A stretch of DNA of 41,605 nt from Nitrospirota bacterium (GTDB taxonomy: Bacteria > Nitrospirota > Leptospirillia > Leptospirillales > Leptospirillaceae). The DNA lies in NCBI GenBank assembly GCA_021840555.1, contig JAKBXW010000006.1, positions 1 through 41,605 on the forward strand. Reading direction: 5' to 3'. Within the stretch, counting starts at the first letter, position 1; each line of letters begins with the position of its first letter. Positions 15,284 through 24,593 of the stretch are shown here, one piece after another. The notes beneath the pieces are model-generated. The model saw only the letters and a program-made list of their open reading frames with translations. It was not told the DNA's origin and did no database searches. Both the position numbers and the translations under genes were made by a program.

Positions 15284-15571
15284 TCAACCGACCGTGGCAT
15301 GAAGTCGTAATCCAAGGGATCGCAGAACTTTGAGAACCGTTGCAAACTCGGGATTTCCTTCTGCAGAGAGAGCCTTATAAAGGCTTTCACGGCCAAGCCC
15401 GGTTTCGCGGGCAATTTGTGTCATTCCCTTGGCCCGGGCTATATCTCCAAGAGCCGCTGCCACAAGGGCAGGGTCTCCATCTTCGAGAGCCGCTTCAAGA
15501 TAAGCGGCCATATCTTCTTCGGTTTCCAGATGTTCTGCCGAATCCCAAAGTCGGGTTTTTGTTTTTTGCAT
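15284..15571 (-). CDS. Antitoxin of a HigBA-type module (HI1420-like, XRE-type helix-turn-helix)
   Basis: The 95-residue protein matches the 'putative addiction module antidote' family. The N-terminal half (LWDSAEHLETEEDMAAYLEAALEDGD) is the typical neutralising and dimerisation segment. The C-terminal half is a helix-turn-helix, visible as 'MTQIARETGLGRESLYKALS'. It would bind and neutralise the toxin encoded just upstream and repress the shared promoter. ATG 15571 has AGGGGGA seven bases upstream. It starts 10 bases after the toxin stop. It lies inside the composite transposon and appears intact, unlike all the transposase genes around it. Confidence 0.85.
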   Translation of the reverse strand: MQKTKTRLWDSAEHLETEEDMAAYLEAALEDGDPALVAAALGDIARAKGMTQIARETGLGRESLYKALSAEGNPEFATVLKVLRSLGLRLHATVG

Positions 15572-15581
15572 CTTAATCCCC

Positions 15582-15872
15582 CTAAAGTTTGTCGGCAAGT
15601 TCATGGGCCGTTCTGATATCCTTTTCCTGTGTACTCTTGTCTCCCCCGGCCAGAAGAATAACAATCGTGGGCCCGCATTGCGTGAAATAAATGCGATATC
15701 CTGGTCCGTAGTCAATTCGCATTTCGGAGATACCGGACCCTACCGGTTTCACATCTCCAGGATTTCCGAGGGAAAGCCGGCGAATCCGAATATCGATTCT
15801 GGCCTTTGCGGCTGGATCCCGAAGTTCTGAAAACCATTCGGAATAAGTATCAGTCTGACGGACTTCGATCAT
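15582..15872 (-). CDS. RelE/HigB-like toxin (Gp49-like addiction module killer protein)
   Basis: The 96-residue protein belongs to the phage Gp49-like/HigB branch of the RelE superfamily, ribosome-dependent mRNA interferases. Family hallmarks seen are the N-terminal strand-helix 'EVRQTDTYSEWFSELRD', the middle 'GDVKPVGSGISEMRIDYGPGYRIYF', and the ending 'ILLAGGDKSTQEKDI' with the conserved basic residues. The toxin-first order is typical of higBA. The promoter at 15878-15906 ends only five bases before ATG 15872, so the mRNA may be nearly leaderless. No frameshift is seen. Confidence 0.87.
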   Translation of the reverse strand: MIEVRQTDTYSEWFSELRDPAAKARIDIRIRRLSLGNPGDVKPVGSGISEMRIDYGPGYRIYFTQCGPTIVILLAGGDKSTQEKDIRTAHELADKL

Positions 15873-15877
15873 GATTG

Positions 15878-15906
15878 ATTGTATCCTGTAAAATACGATT
15901 TTTCAA
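15878..15906 (-). promoter_or_regulatory. Promoter of the toxin-antitoxin operon
   Basis: On the minus strand TTGAAA (15906-15901) and TACAAT (15883-15878) are 17 bases apart. Inverted bits GTAT...ATAC (15881-15895) and CAATTG (15904-15909) overlap the promoter and may be the antitoxin operator. Confidence 0.6.
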
Positions 15907-16003
15907 TTGAGCTTTCAGATCCTCTGGCTTTAGATGCGGATACTGTTAGCATTTGAAGAGCCTTGTGTCCAGTTATAGCGTAATCTTGCATGAAGCATAG
16001 GCC
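15907..16003. other. Short spacer upstream of the toxin-antitoxin promoter
   Basis: I see nothing coding here. It separates the toxin-antitoxin promoter from the ISL3 remnant on the other strand. Confidence 0.3.
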
Positions 16004-16295
16004 CTTCTCAAACGCCCCGAAAACTTGACCGAAAAACAAACGGTCCGCCTTTCCGAATTTCTTAAACTGAATCTGTCGACAGTTCGCGCCTATCTCTTAC
16101 GGGAGGACTTCCAGCGTTTCTGGTCGTTCACCGATGTAAAAGTCGCCGAATACTTTCTTCATACCTGGTGCAATCGTACCATGCGCTCCGGTCTTGAGCC
16201 ATGAAGAAAGTGGCCCAAATGACCCGTCGGCACAAGGATCTCATTCTCAATTGGTTCGCCGCGCAAGGCGCACTCTCAAGTGGCTCCGTTGAGGA
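16004..16295 (+). pseudogene. ISL3-family transposase remnant (internal and C-terminal part)
   Basis: From 16004 the reading LLKRPENLTEKQ..., then STVRAYLLREDFQRFW..., ending RSGLEP is the C-terminal third of an ISL3-type DDE transposase. A one-base deletion at about 16199 (GAGCCATG for GAGCCCATG) shifts the frame, after which 'MKKVAQMTRRHKDLILNWFAAQGALSSGSVE' continues the family pattern. The remnant is cut at both ends and joins the IS110 fragment in frame near 16295. Confidence 0.75.
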
Positions 16296-16839
16296 CCTCG
16301 GGAGCTTTACGGCCAACGTCTACGAGATGCTGGAGTGGTTGAAGACGTGCCGGGTCCGGAAGGTGGTCATGGAGTCGACGGGGTCTACTGGATCCCGGCG
16401 TACGACATCCTGGAGGCGTCGGGATTCGAGGTGACGCTGGTGAACGCCCGCCATGTGAAGAACGTGTCGGGACGGAAGTCGGATGTGATGGACTGCCAGT
16501 GGATCCAGCAACTCCACTCGTTTGGCCTTCTGAAGGGGGCCTTCCGTCCGGAACGTCAGATCGTGGCGCTGCGGACGATGGTGCGGACGCGGGACAATCT
16601 GGTGCGGGACCAGAGCCACCAGATCCAGCTGATCCAGAAGGCGTATACGGAGATGAACATGCCGCTCCAGAATGTGCTGTCGGATATTGGAGGAGTGAGC
16701 GGGATGGCGATCACGCGAGCGATCGTGAAGGGGGAGCGGGACCCGAAGAAGCTGGCGGCGTTGTGTGACGTTCGGGTCCAGGCGAGCTCCGAGGAGGTCG
16801 CCGGAGCATTTTTGGGGGAGTGGCTCCCGGAACATATCA
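16296..16839 (+). pseudogene. IS110-family transposase remnant (truncated at both ends)
   Basis: The reading 'LGSFTANVYEMLEWLKTCRVRKVVMESTG' is the part of an IS110 DEDD transposase after the first catalytic Asp. The frame then changes at a G-run near 16381 (one G missing) and continues with VYWIPAYDILEASGFEV, LVNARHVKNV, GRKSDVMDCQWIQQLHSFGLL and NVLSDIGGVSGMAI. The first ~40 codons and the C-terminal serine-containing domain are absent. It ends abruptly about 16839, where the opposite-strand ISAs1 remnant begins. Confidence 0.78.
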
Positions 16840-17838
16840 TGGCGATGGCCTTCCCGGAGGAGTGCGCAACGATGTACTGCGAGAGAACGGTGTCGAGGGC
16901 GGTGGCATCAACGTTCGAAAGGACTCTCCGGATCGTAGGCTCGCTGGGAGGGAGTAGGACTCCCTGGTGGGCGACCAGCGGCACCCCAGACGCTTGAGCT
17001 GGTTTTGGGAGAGATCCTTGGCCCAGCGGAAGATCCCTTCATAGGAGCGCTTTCCAGAAAGGACCGCGGCGAGGGCGAGAAGGAGAATGGAGAGAGAGTT
17101 GTGCCGGATCCCTCGGGGTTTTCGGAGATCCTTCACCGTCTCCTTGAGGAGGGTGAAGAGTCCGTTTTTTTCCCTCGAGGTCCAGCGAGGAAAAGGGAAT
17201 CGCTGACATGGAACCTCCGGTTAAAAGAGGGTCATCAAGAGGGGCGGCCAGAATCGCGCACGCCCGGGAGTGAAGCGGACGGACCCAGATGGTTTTCGTG
17301 CGACCATGCGCATAGTAGACCCCGCCATTTCGTCCAAACCCTCGGGCCTCGCCCAGACAGATCCACCCGGCCGCTTTGTAACAGGTTCCGGTAAACCGGG
17401 AGGGGTCCACGAAGGTCTCGGCCAGAAGAATCGGGTGATTGTAGATCTTGATCCAGTCAGACGACAGGCGGCGCAGACAGAGTCCCAATACGCGAGACGC
17501 CAAATTGGGGGTGCGGGTCGTCGAAGGAAGAATGAGAAAACGCTGGTTGTTCGCAATGAAGCGCAACCGGCGAAAGTGCTCGGACGGAACCCAGCCAATA
17601 AAGCGATCCCGGTCGGCACATTTGAAGGCGGCGGCTCCCCACCCCAAAAGGGCCACCCAGGTGGAACCGGAGAGAGCGACATACTTGAGCGTCTCCCCGA
17701 CGAGACGACGAACCCCAAGTAGTGGTGTTCCTGCATGAGGGCATTCCAGCGACAGGTCTCATCCGGAGAGATCGGTCGGACGGTCATCGATTGGAGATCC
17801 AGGGGACAAGAGGAAGGGGAGTCACTCATGACTCCCAT
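16840..17838 (-). pseudogene. DruA-like (DUF4338) domain fused to an ISAs1/H-repeat transposase, frameshifted and truncated
   Basis: From ATG 17838 (or 17829) the frame encodes 48 codons including QEHHYLGFVVSSG. A missing G near 17692 moves it to a second frame encoding ETLKYVALSG, WVALLGWGAAAFKCADRDRFIGW, RLRFIANNQRFLILP, PNLASRVLGLCLRRLSSDW, LLAETFVDPSRFTGTCYKAAGW and YYAHGRTKTIWVRPL, the DUF4338/DruA pattern. An A7 run near 17175 (one A too many) moves it again to 'GLFTLLKETVKDLRKPRGIRH', 'LSILLLALAAVLSGKRSYEGI' and RWAKDLSQNQLKRLGC, the N-terminal domain of ISAs1 transposases, and a last shift near 16945 continues to PPSEPTIRRVLSNVDATAL. It is cut by the IS110 fragment just before the first catalytic Asp motif. 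The ancestral protein was therefore a DruA-transposase fusion. Confidence 0.72.
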
Positions 17839-17923
17839 GGAAACGAAGTCTTTTTCAAAAAGCCAGCGGGAGGCAAAAATCCCAAATACAAGCCATTCCC
17901 AGCTTAACTATGACGGAGCCCTG
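17695..17923. repeat. 229-bp direct repeat, right copy
   Basis: This is the partner of 13714-13942 with two visible substitutions. It includes the start of the DruA-like gene and the outer end of the element at 17923. Confidence 0.9.
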
Positions 17924-17932
17924 ATTGCCGGA
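17924..17932. repeat. Right 9-bp target-site duplication of the composite element
   Basis: ATTGCCGGA is an exact match to 13423-13431. Joining the two flanks restores one continuous intergenic region between the small membrane protein gene and the DUF5069 gene. Confidence 0.75.
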
Positions 17933-18045
17933 ATTTGCGGCTTTTCCGAATGCATGTCCTGTGATATCCTCGAAAAATAAGCCTTTCGCTCACCGCGGGG
18001 ACTCAAAGCCCCCGCCTCAAGAAAAACCAATTAAAGGAGGTATTC

Positions 18046-18480
18046 ATGGATTTGAGGAAATCCTTTCCAAGAAGCCCGGTCGACAGGCTGCACGGCATCG
18101 ACCATCTCAAAAGAATCATCGACAAGGCGAGGGCCTACAATGCCGGGACCCTCGGAGAATACTCTTACAACTGCCCCCTCGACCAGATGTTTTTGAACCA
18201 TATCGGGATTTCCGCGGAGGATTTCGCCCGGATTGTCCAGACACACTCTTCGGACGAAACCGTCTACGCCGAACTCTGGAAGCGGTTTCCGAAAGCCCTT
18301 TCCCCTGAGGCCGCAAACGCCTTCAACCACACTTACGAATCGGCCGCTCCCGACACTCCCGAAAAAAAGGCCTGGTTCGACTCTGTCCTCAAATCGCTCG
18401 ATCCCGACCGGACAGACATTACCACCTGGGTCCGCCTCCTCGATCTGGAGGAGAAACGTCCGGTTCCCCATCTGAAGTAA
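18046..18480 (+). CDS. DUF5069 domain-containing protein
   Basis: The 144-residue soluble protein matches DUF5069: it opens 'DLRKSFPRSPVDRLHGIDHLKRIIDKARAYNAG', followed by 'LGEYSYNCPLDQMFLNHIGI' and 'FARIVQTHSSDETVYAELW'. Function is unknown. No signal peptide or membrane helix is seen. ATG 18046 is preceded by AAAGGAGG at an ideal distance. The intergenic region upstream is where the composite transposon landed, about 120 bases before the start, so its native promoter may have been separated from upstream elements. Confidence 0.85.
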   Translation: MDLRKSFPRSPVDRLHGIDHLKRIIDKARAYNAGTLGEYSYNCPLDQMFLNHIGISAEDFARIVQTHSSDETVYAELWKRFPKALSPEAANAFNHTYESAAPDTPEKKAWFDSVLKSLDPDRTDITTWVRLLDLEEKRPVPHLK

Positions 18481-18562
18481 CCGTGGAGGCCTTCCTGCCC
18501 ACACCTTTATACCGGGAGGCCGGAATTACTCTGATCTTTATCCTATCAAAGGGAGCCTGCCC

Positions 18563-19990
18563 ATGACTGACCGTTTCCCCCGTCAAGCCCGTCCTGCTTT
18601 CCAGCTTTTTTTCCGGCTTGTGCTCCCGATATTTCTCCTTTTTTCCGGAAATCAGGCTCATGCCACGACTCCTCCGACTGCCGGTTCTCCACTCTCTCTC
18701 GCCCTAAAGCCTCATCTCCATCATTTCAAAAACGGGTTGACTCTCGTGACTGTGAACGATCCCTACAGCCCTACCCTGACCTTCCAGATCTGGTACCGTG
18801 TCGGCTCCAGGAATGAACACAGGGGCCGGACCGGTATCTCGCACTTCAATGAACATATGATGTTCACGGGAACGAAAAAGTTCCCCCATGGAAAGCTCGA
18901 CACCCTCATCAACGGCGTGGGTGGCCAGCTGAACGCCTTTACCGACTATGATTTCACGGCCTACTTCGAAAACGTGGCACCGGACAGGATCGATCTCCCG
19001 CTGGCCATCGAATCCGACCGGATGACCCACCTCCTGCTCTCCCCCGACCAGGTCGAACGCGAACGCAATATCGTTCTGGAAGAACGGCGGAACGACTATG
19101 ACGACCCGACTCAGAAGCTCGTGGAAAAAGTCTATGCCACGGCTTATGCCGTACATCCCTACCACAACCCGGTCATCGGATGGGAAAAGGACATCCAGCA
19201 TACCACCCGAAGGGACATTCTGAACTATTACCGGGCCCACTACATGCCGAACAATGCGACGATCGTGGTGGTCGGACCGGTCGACGAAGAGACTCTTGTC
19301 AAAAAGATACGCTCCTATTTCGGGAGCATTCCCCGGGGACGGCTTGCCAAAGTCCGGATCCCCGCCGAACCTCCCCAGCATCACCTCCGGATGACGGTCG
19401 TCAGAAAACCGGCCATGCTTCCCATCACCATGATGGCCTTTCATACCCCCAACTTCAGGAGCCGGGATGCCATGGCCCTCGTGGTGCTCGCCCAGGTTCT
19501 TTCCGGAGGCCGGACCTCACTCCTCTATCAGGACATGATCTACCGACATCCCGTCGCTGTGGATGCCGAAGGGTCCTACGATCCGTTGACGGCGGACCCC
19601 GGCCTTTTCTATTTTTATGCCCAGGGTCTTCCGAAGACCTCTCCACCGCTCCTCAGAAAACGACTCGACGCCGTCATCAAAAAGGTCAAAACGACCCCGG
19701 TCTCCCTGGATCTTCTCGAATCGGCCAAGAAACAGATCCTCACCCAGTTCGTCATGAACCAGGAGTCGGCCTTCGGTATGGGAATGCTTCTCGGCATGAT
19801 GTCTGCCGACAGGGTTCCCATGAGCTATCTCACCCATTACGTCCGGAACATCCAGGCCGTGACGGCAGGGGATGTGATGCGGGTCGCCCGAAGGTATCTC
19901 CGGAAAACAAACGAGACGGTCGGCTATCTTTTTCCGACCGGGCCCCTGCGCCGGCCCACCTTTTCGCATCCGGGACGGATCGTACGATAA
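18563..19990 (+). CDS. Secreted M16-family zinc peptidase (catalytic type)
   Basis: The 475-residue protein has an N-terminal signal peptide (hydrophobic core about 14-32, cleavage probably after AHA). The inverted zinc motif HFNEH (94-98) is followed by the downstream Glu ligand in ERNIVLEERRND (about 173), as in pitrilysin/processing-peptidase relatives. The second half is the inactive M16 repeat ending near 460. It would degrade or process peptides in the periplasm. AGGGAG precedes ATG 18563. A second M16 gene lacking zinc ligands follows 61 bases later, the usual two-subunit arrangement. Confidence 0.9.
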   Translation: MTDRFPRQARPAFQLFFRLVLPIFLLFSGNQAHATTPPTAGSPLSLALKPHLHHFKNGLTLVTVNDPYSPTLTFQIWYRVGSRNEHRGRTGISHFNEHMMFTGTKKFPHGKLDTLINGVGGQLNAFTDYDFTAYFENVAPDRIDLPLAIESDRMTHLLLSPDQVERERNIVLEERRNDYDDPTQKLVEKVYATAYAVHPYHNPVIGWEKDIQHTTRRDILNYYRAHYMPNNATIVVVGPVDEETLVKKIRSYFGSIPRGRLAKVRIPAEPPQHHLRMTVVRKPAMLPITMMAFHTPNFRSRDAMALVVLAQVLSGGRTSLLYQDMIYRHPVAVDAEGSYDPLTADPGLFYFYAQGLPKTSPPLLRKRLDAVIKKVKTTPVSLDLLESAKKQILTQFVMNQESAFGMGMLLGMMSADRVPMSYLTHYVRNIQAVTAGDVMRVARRYLRKTNETVGYLFPTGPLRRPTFSHPGRIVR

Positions 19991-20051
19991 ACATTGAAAA
20001 ACCGGAGACCCTGGGATACGCCGGGACGGATTTTTATAACAGGAGAGAACC

Positions 20052-21524
20052 ATGGCCCCTCTGAACACACCTGCATCCACCAGAACGCTGTCAGGAATTC
20101 TGTTAGGCTCCCTGGCTTTTCTTTCGGCATGCGCCCATACCCCATCTTCCCCGTCTTCCGTCGGGGCTGGGAACAAATCGCAACCCGTCTCCCCGGAGGC
20201 CGTCGTCCGGTATCCCGTTCCGGCGATGCACACATCCATCTACTCGTCCCGCCTGCCCAATGGGCTTGCCGTCTATGTGGTGCCCCGCCCCGATCTTCCC
20301 CTGATCTCCTTCCGGATCGGCATTCGTGCCGGATCGGCGGAGGATCCGCCCGGAAAGGGTGGAACGGCGGCGCTTGCGGCGGGTCTTTTGGGGAGAGGCA
20401 CCCGGAATCACGACGCGCTTTCGATATTCCGGATCGTCGACGGAACGGGTGGCTCCCTTGAGGCGTCCGCAGGACGGGATTTCACCACCGTTTCAGGGGA
20501 CAGTCTTTCGACGGAAGCTCCCACGCTTCTTTCCCTCGCCTCGGAAATGGTTGCAAGCCCGACATTCCCTCAACGGGAGTTCGACGTAAAGAAAGCGAGC
20601 ACCATCGCTTCCCTGATCGATGCCGAGAGCCACCCGGGGCCGAAGGGAACCGACCTTTTCTACCGCCTGCTCTTCGGCCATGGTCCTTATGGCCATCCTC
20701 CCGCGGGAACATCCGGATCCCTCAAGGGGATTACCCGCAGCGACCTGGCGGAATTCGTGGCGGCCCGCTATCGTCCCGACCGCTCCGTTCTGATTCTGGC
20801 CGGGAACATTTCCCCCAGGGAAGGACTGGATTTGGCCCGGCGCTATTTCGGAAGTTGGGCCCCTCAACCCGTCTCTTCTCCCGCCCCGCACACCCGGGTG
20901 GCGATGACCTCTCCCAAAACAGGGATCTTTCTCGTCGACAAACCCGAACTGAGACAATCCACCGTCTTTTACGGAACACCCGGCATCGCGCGGCAGGATC
21001 CCTCCTTCTATAATGCACTGGTCTTCAACATGATTCTCGGAGGCACCAACACCTCAACCCTGAACCGCGTCGTCCGCCAGAAGATGGGGCTGGTCTACTA
21101 CATCCACACCGGCCTCGATGCCGAACGCCGCCCCGGCCCGTTCCTCGTCAATTTTCAGACCCACGCGCCGAACACGAAAAAGGTCATCACGGCAATGAAC
21201 AAAGTTCTCGCCGCGGCCGCGACCACTCCTCCCTCCCCGGAAAAGGTGAAGGCGGTCAAGGACGAGCTTGTGGGTGGCTTCCCCTTCCTGATGAACACCA
21301 CATCGAAGCTCGCCTCTCTCCTTCTCGTCGTCTGGAGCGACAACCTGAAACTCACCTATTTCACCGATTATCCGGACCAGGTGCGCCGGGTGACACCTGA
21401 ATCGGCCCTGGCGGCTGGCCGGCATCTCCTTCGCGACAAGCCCTTCGTCACCGTCATCGTCGGACCCCAAAAAATCCTGCAAAAGACCGGGATCAAGGGT
21501 CAACCCGCCCCACAATCATTCTGA
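20052..21524 (+). CDS. M16-family lipoprotein lacking the zinc motif (non-catalytic partner)
   Basis: The 490-residue protein begins with a lipoprotein signal: lipobox LSAC with Cys 27, so it is likely anchored to a membrane on the periplasmic side. The M16 fold is recognisable ('LPNGLAVYVVPRPDLPLISFRIGIRAGSA', 'GLVYYIHTGLDAERRPGPFLVNFQTH'), but the place of HxxEH reads GGTAALAAG. It is therefore expected to be the structural or substrate-binding subunit of a heterodimer with the preceding peptidase. AGGAGAGAACC precedes the ATG. A strong terminator follows. Confidence 0.87.
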   Translation: MAPLNTPASTRTLSGILLGSLAFLSACAHTPSSPSSVGAGNKSQPVSPEAVVRYPVPAMHTSIYSSRLPNGLAVYVVPRPDLPLISFRIGIRAGSAEDPPGKGGTAALAAGLLGRGTRNHDALSIFRIVDGTGGSLEASAGRDFTTVSGDSLSTEAPTLLSLASEMVASPTFPQREFDVKKASTIASLIDAESHPGPKGTDLFYRLLFGHGPYGHPPAGTSGSLKGITRSDLAEFVAARYRPDRSVLILAGNISPREGLDLARRYFGSWAPQPVSSPAPHTRVAMTSPKTGIFLVDKPELRQSTVFYGTPGIARQDPSFYNALVFNMILGGTNTSTLNRVVRQKMGLVYYIHTGLDAERRPGPFLVNFQTHAPNTKKVITAMNKVLAAAATTPPSPEKVKAVKDELVGGFPFLMNTTSKLASLLLVVWSDNLKLTYFTDYPDQVRRVTPESALAAGRHLLRDKPFVTVIVGPQKILQKTGIKGQPAPQSF

Positions 21525-21536
21525 TCGTGTCGGAGA

Positions 21537-21560
21537 GGCCCCCTCGAGGGGCCTTTTCCT
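21537..21560 (+). terminator. Rho-independent terminator of the M16 operon
   Basis: GGCCCC and GGGGCC arms around CTCGA (21537-21553) are followed by TTTTCCTTCC. The 21561-21706 stretch after it has no gene; it holds an inverted repeat CGGATGC/GCATCCG (21645-21665) without a T-run. Confidence 0.8.
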
Positions 21561-21706
21561 TCCTTACTCCCCGCTCTCCCGGCAAGAAACATCCGCACGG
21601 CGGTCTTTTTTCGACAGGGGTCGTTTTTTTAAGGGCTCTTTCGACGGATGCAATGAGACGCATCCGAACAGACGGGAATGGGCGAACTTAAGTAAAGGAT
21701 TATCGG

Positions 21707-22159
21707 TTAATGCGTTGAAAAGGAGTAAAGATACCGCCAGGAAACGGGAGTTTCCGGATCCTCGACATTGAAAAGAACCGGAATGGTGTGGCCCTTCTTG
21801 TCCTGCAGCTCGAAGACGACGAGATGATAGGCGACAAAGCGGACCTGGGACCGATGGCTGAGCGCAAGAGAACGCCCTTGCGAAACCATGGTCGGCAGTA
21901 GGGTGGAAAAATCCTTGATTCCCATCGCCGTATTGACGGTGTCTGACTCGAAACTCGACGCCCCGGAGGGATTTTGGGACGCGGCCGGAGAGGAGGGGGA
22001 AGGGGAGGGGACAGCGCGGACGCCCGCCTTCATGAGAATCTTCAGGTGGCGAAGTTGTCCCTGCAGATTTCCGATCTGGATCTGCTCATAGGTGACGATG
22101 CCCGACGCGACAAGGAACAGGAAAAACGTTCCTCCGATCACCAGCCTCCGCTCATTCAC
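21707..22159 (-). CDS. Membrane-anchored protein of unknown function
   Basis: The 150-residue protein has one N-terminal membrane helix (about 6-24), a short helical segment, a Pro/Ser-rich linker (about 50-70) and a C-terminal domain of about 80 residues with beta-strand character. I do not recognise the family. It is the last gene of the long minus-strand run that includes eno and lies 33 bases downstream of the bS22-like gene. Confidence 0.65.
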   Translation of the reverse strand: MNERRLVIGGTFFLFLVASGIVTYEQIQIGNLQGQLRHLKILMKAGVRAVPSPSPSSPAASQNPSGASSFESDTVNTAMGIKDFSTLLPTMVSQGRSLALSHRSQVRFVAYHLVVFELQDKKGHTIPVLFNVEDPETPVSWRYLYSFSTH

Positions 22160-22192
22160 GACGAATCCCCTTCCAGCCTGACCAGACCGACG

Positions 22193-22282
22193 CTACTTCT
22201 TCTTGTGACGGGATTGTCTCCGAAGCTTCTTGTATTTGTGTTTCCGGATCTTCTTGCGACGCTTTTTGATGACACTCGACAT
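22193..22282 (-). CDS. bS22-like small ribosomal protein (AURKAIP1/COX24 domain)
   Basis: A 29-residue, extremely basic protein (MSSVIKKRRKKIRKHKYKK...) is encoded from ATG 22282 to TAG 22195-22193. It matches the short bacterial AURKAIP1/COX24 proteins, which in mycobacteria are the small-subunit protein bS22. The start has GGGAG about 12 bases upstream. The 5' region includes a CTTCCGGT/ACCGGGAG hairpin (about 22306-22326). The gene is too short for routine ORF calling. Confidence 0.8.
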   Translation of the reverse strand: MSSVIKKRRKKIRKHKYKKLRRQSRHKKK

Positions 22283-22438
22283 GCGCTCGTTTTCTCCCAG
22301 GAACGCCTCCCGGTCTTACCGGAAGGCTCCTCTAACGCCTTGACCGTTTGACTGTCGCGTAAGACTCATGCGCGACACCGATTTGGAATGAACACAACAA
22401 GCCATGATCCTAACGCAATCTCACCTAAAAAATCAACG

Positions 22439-22765
22439 TCATTCCTGGGCCCTTCGGGGCAGCACGAGGATTTCACCCGGACGCAGTCGGTGCTCCCTTT
22501 CGCGAGCCTGACGCTCCAGTGCGAAGGGATCCTTGCGCAAAGAACTGACACGGGATTCAAGAAGATGGACGCGCCCCTGGATCCGCGAGAGTGCGTGGCT
22601 CGCCTCCCTTTCCTTCAAGACATAGGAAATGAGAGGAAGGATTCCCGTCGTGGATGAGAGGAGAGCCCCTCCCGTCCAGAGCCAGAGAGCGGCCCCGACG
22701 ATCCAGTAGAACCAGAGCTGGCCATTTCCCTTTTCACGAACCAGTTTTTGCGCGGGAGATCCCAT
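22439..22765 (-). CDS. FtsB/DivIC-like septum formation initiator
   Basis: The 108-residue bitopic protein has a membrane helix (about 19-38), a coiled-coil segment (about 50-77) and the conserved ending 'LRKDPFALERQAREREHRLRPGEILVL' typical of FtsB/DivIC. In the divisome it bridges FtsL and FtsQ. It begins 8 bases after the eno stop, and eno-ftsB is a classic neighbour pair. Downstream lies a ~155-base gap to the bS22-like gene. Confidence 0.85.
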   Translation of the reverse strand: MGSPAQKLVREKGNGQLWFYWIVGAALWLWTGGALLSSTTGILPLISYVLKEREASHALSRIQGRVHLLESRVSSLRKDPFALERQAREREHRLRPGEILVLPRRAQE

Positions 22766-22773
22766 GAACGGTC

Positions 22774-24550
<1,777 letters not shown>

Positions 24551-24593
24551 GGTCTCTCCGGCGGTGAAGAAAGAATTCGGGCCCGCAAACGGA

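Larger units (their letters stand above)
13432..17923. mobile_element. Composite transposon built from two DruA-like/ISAs1 element copies
   Basis: The 4.49-kb segment begins CAGGCCCCCGTCAAAGT and its other end, read inward, is CAGGGCTCCGTCATAGT; 14 of 17 bases agree. An exact 9-bp duplication flanks it. Both internal element copies point the same way (minus strand). The left copy (13432-13942) keeps both ends but has lost most of its gene; the right copy (about 16840-17923) keeps the start of the gene and its outer end. Between them are an IS1595-family element, a toxin-antitoxin pair and ISL3 and IS110 fragments. All transposase genes seen are frameshifted or truncated, so the unit looks immobile on its own. 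Confidence 0.7.

Noticed and set aside
17165-17185. Programmed ribosomal frameshifting at the A7 run between the DruA-like and ISAs1 parts
   Set aside because: A -1 slip at this run gives the wrong frame; the required shift is +1. With three other shifts and truncation in the same gene, simple decay is more likely.
21645-21665. Terminator for the minus-strand gene ending at 21707
   Set aside because: The CGGATGC/GCATCCG inverted repeat is not followed by a T-run in either direction.
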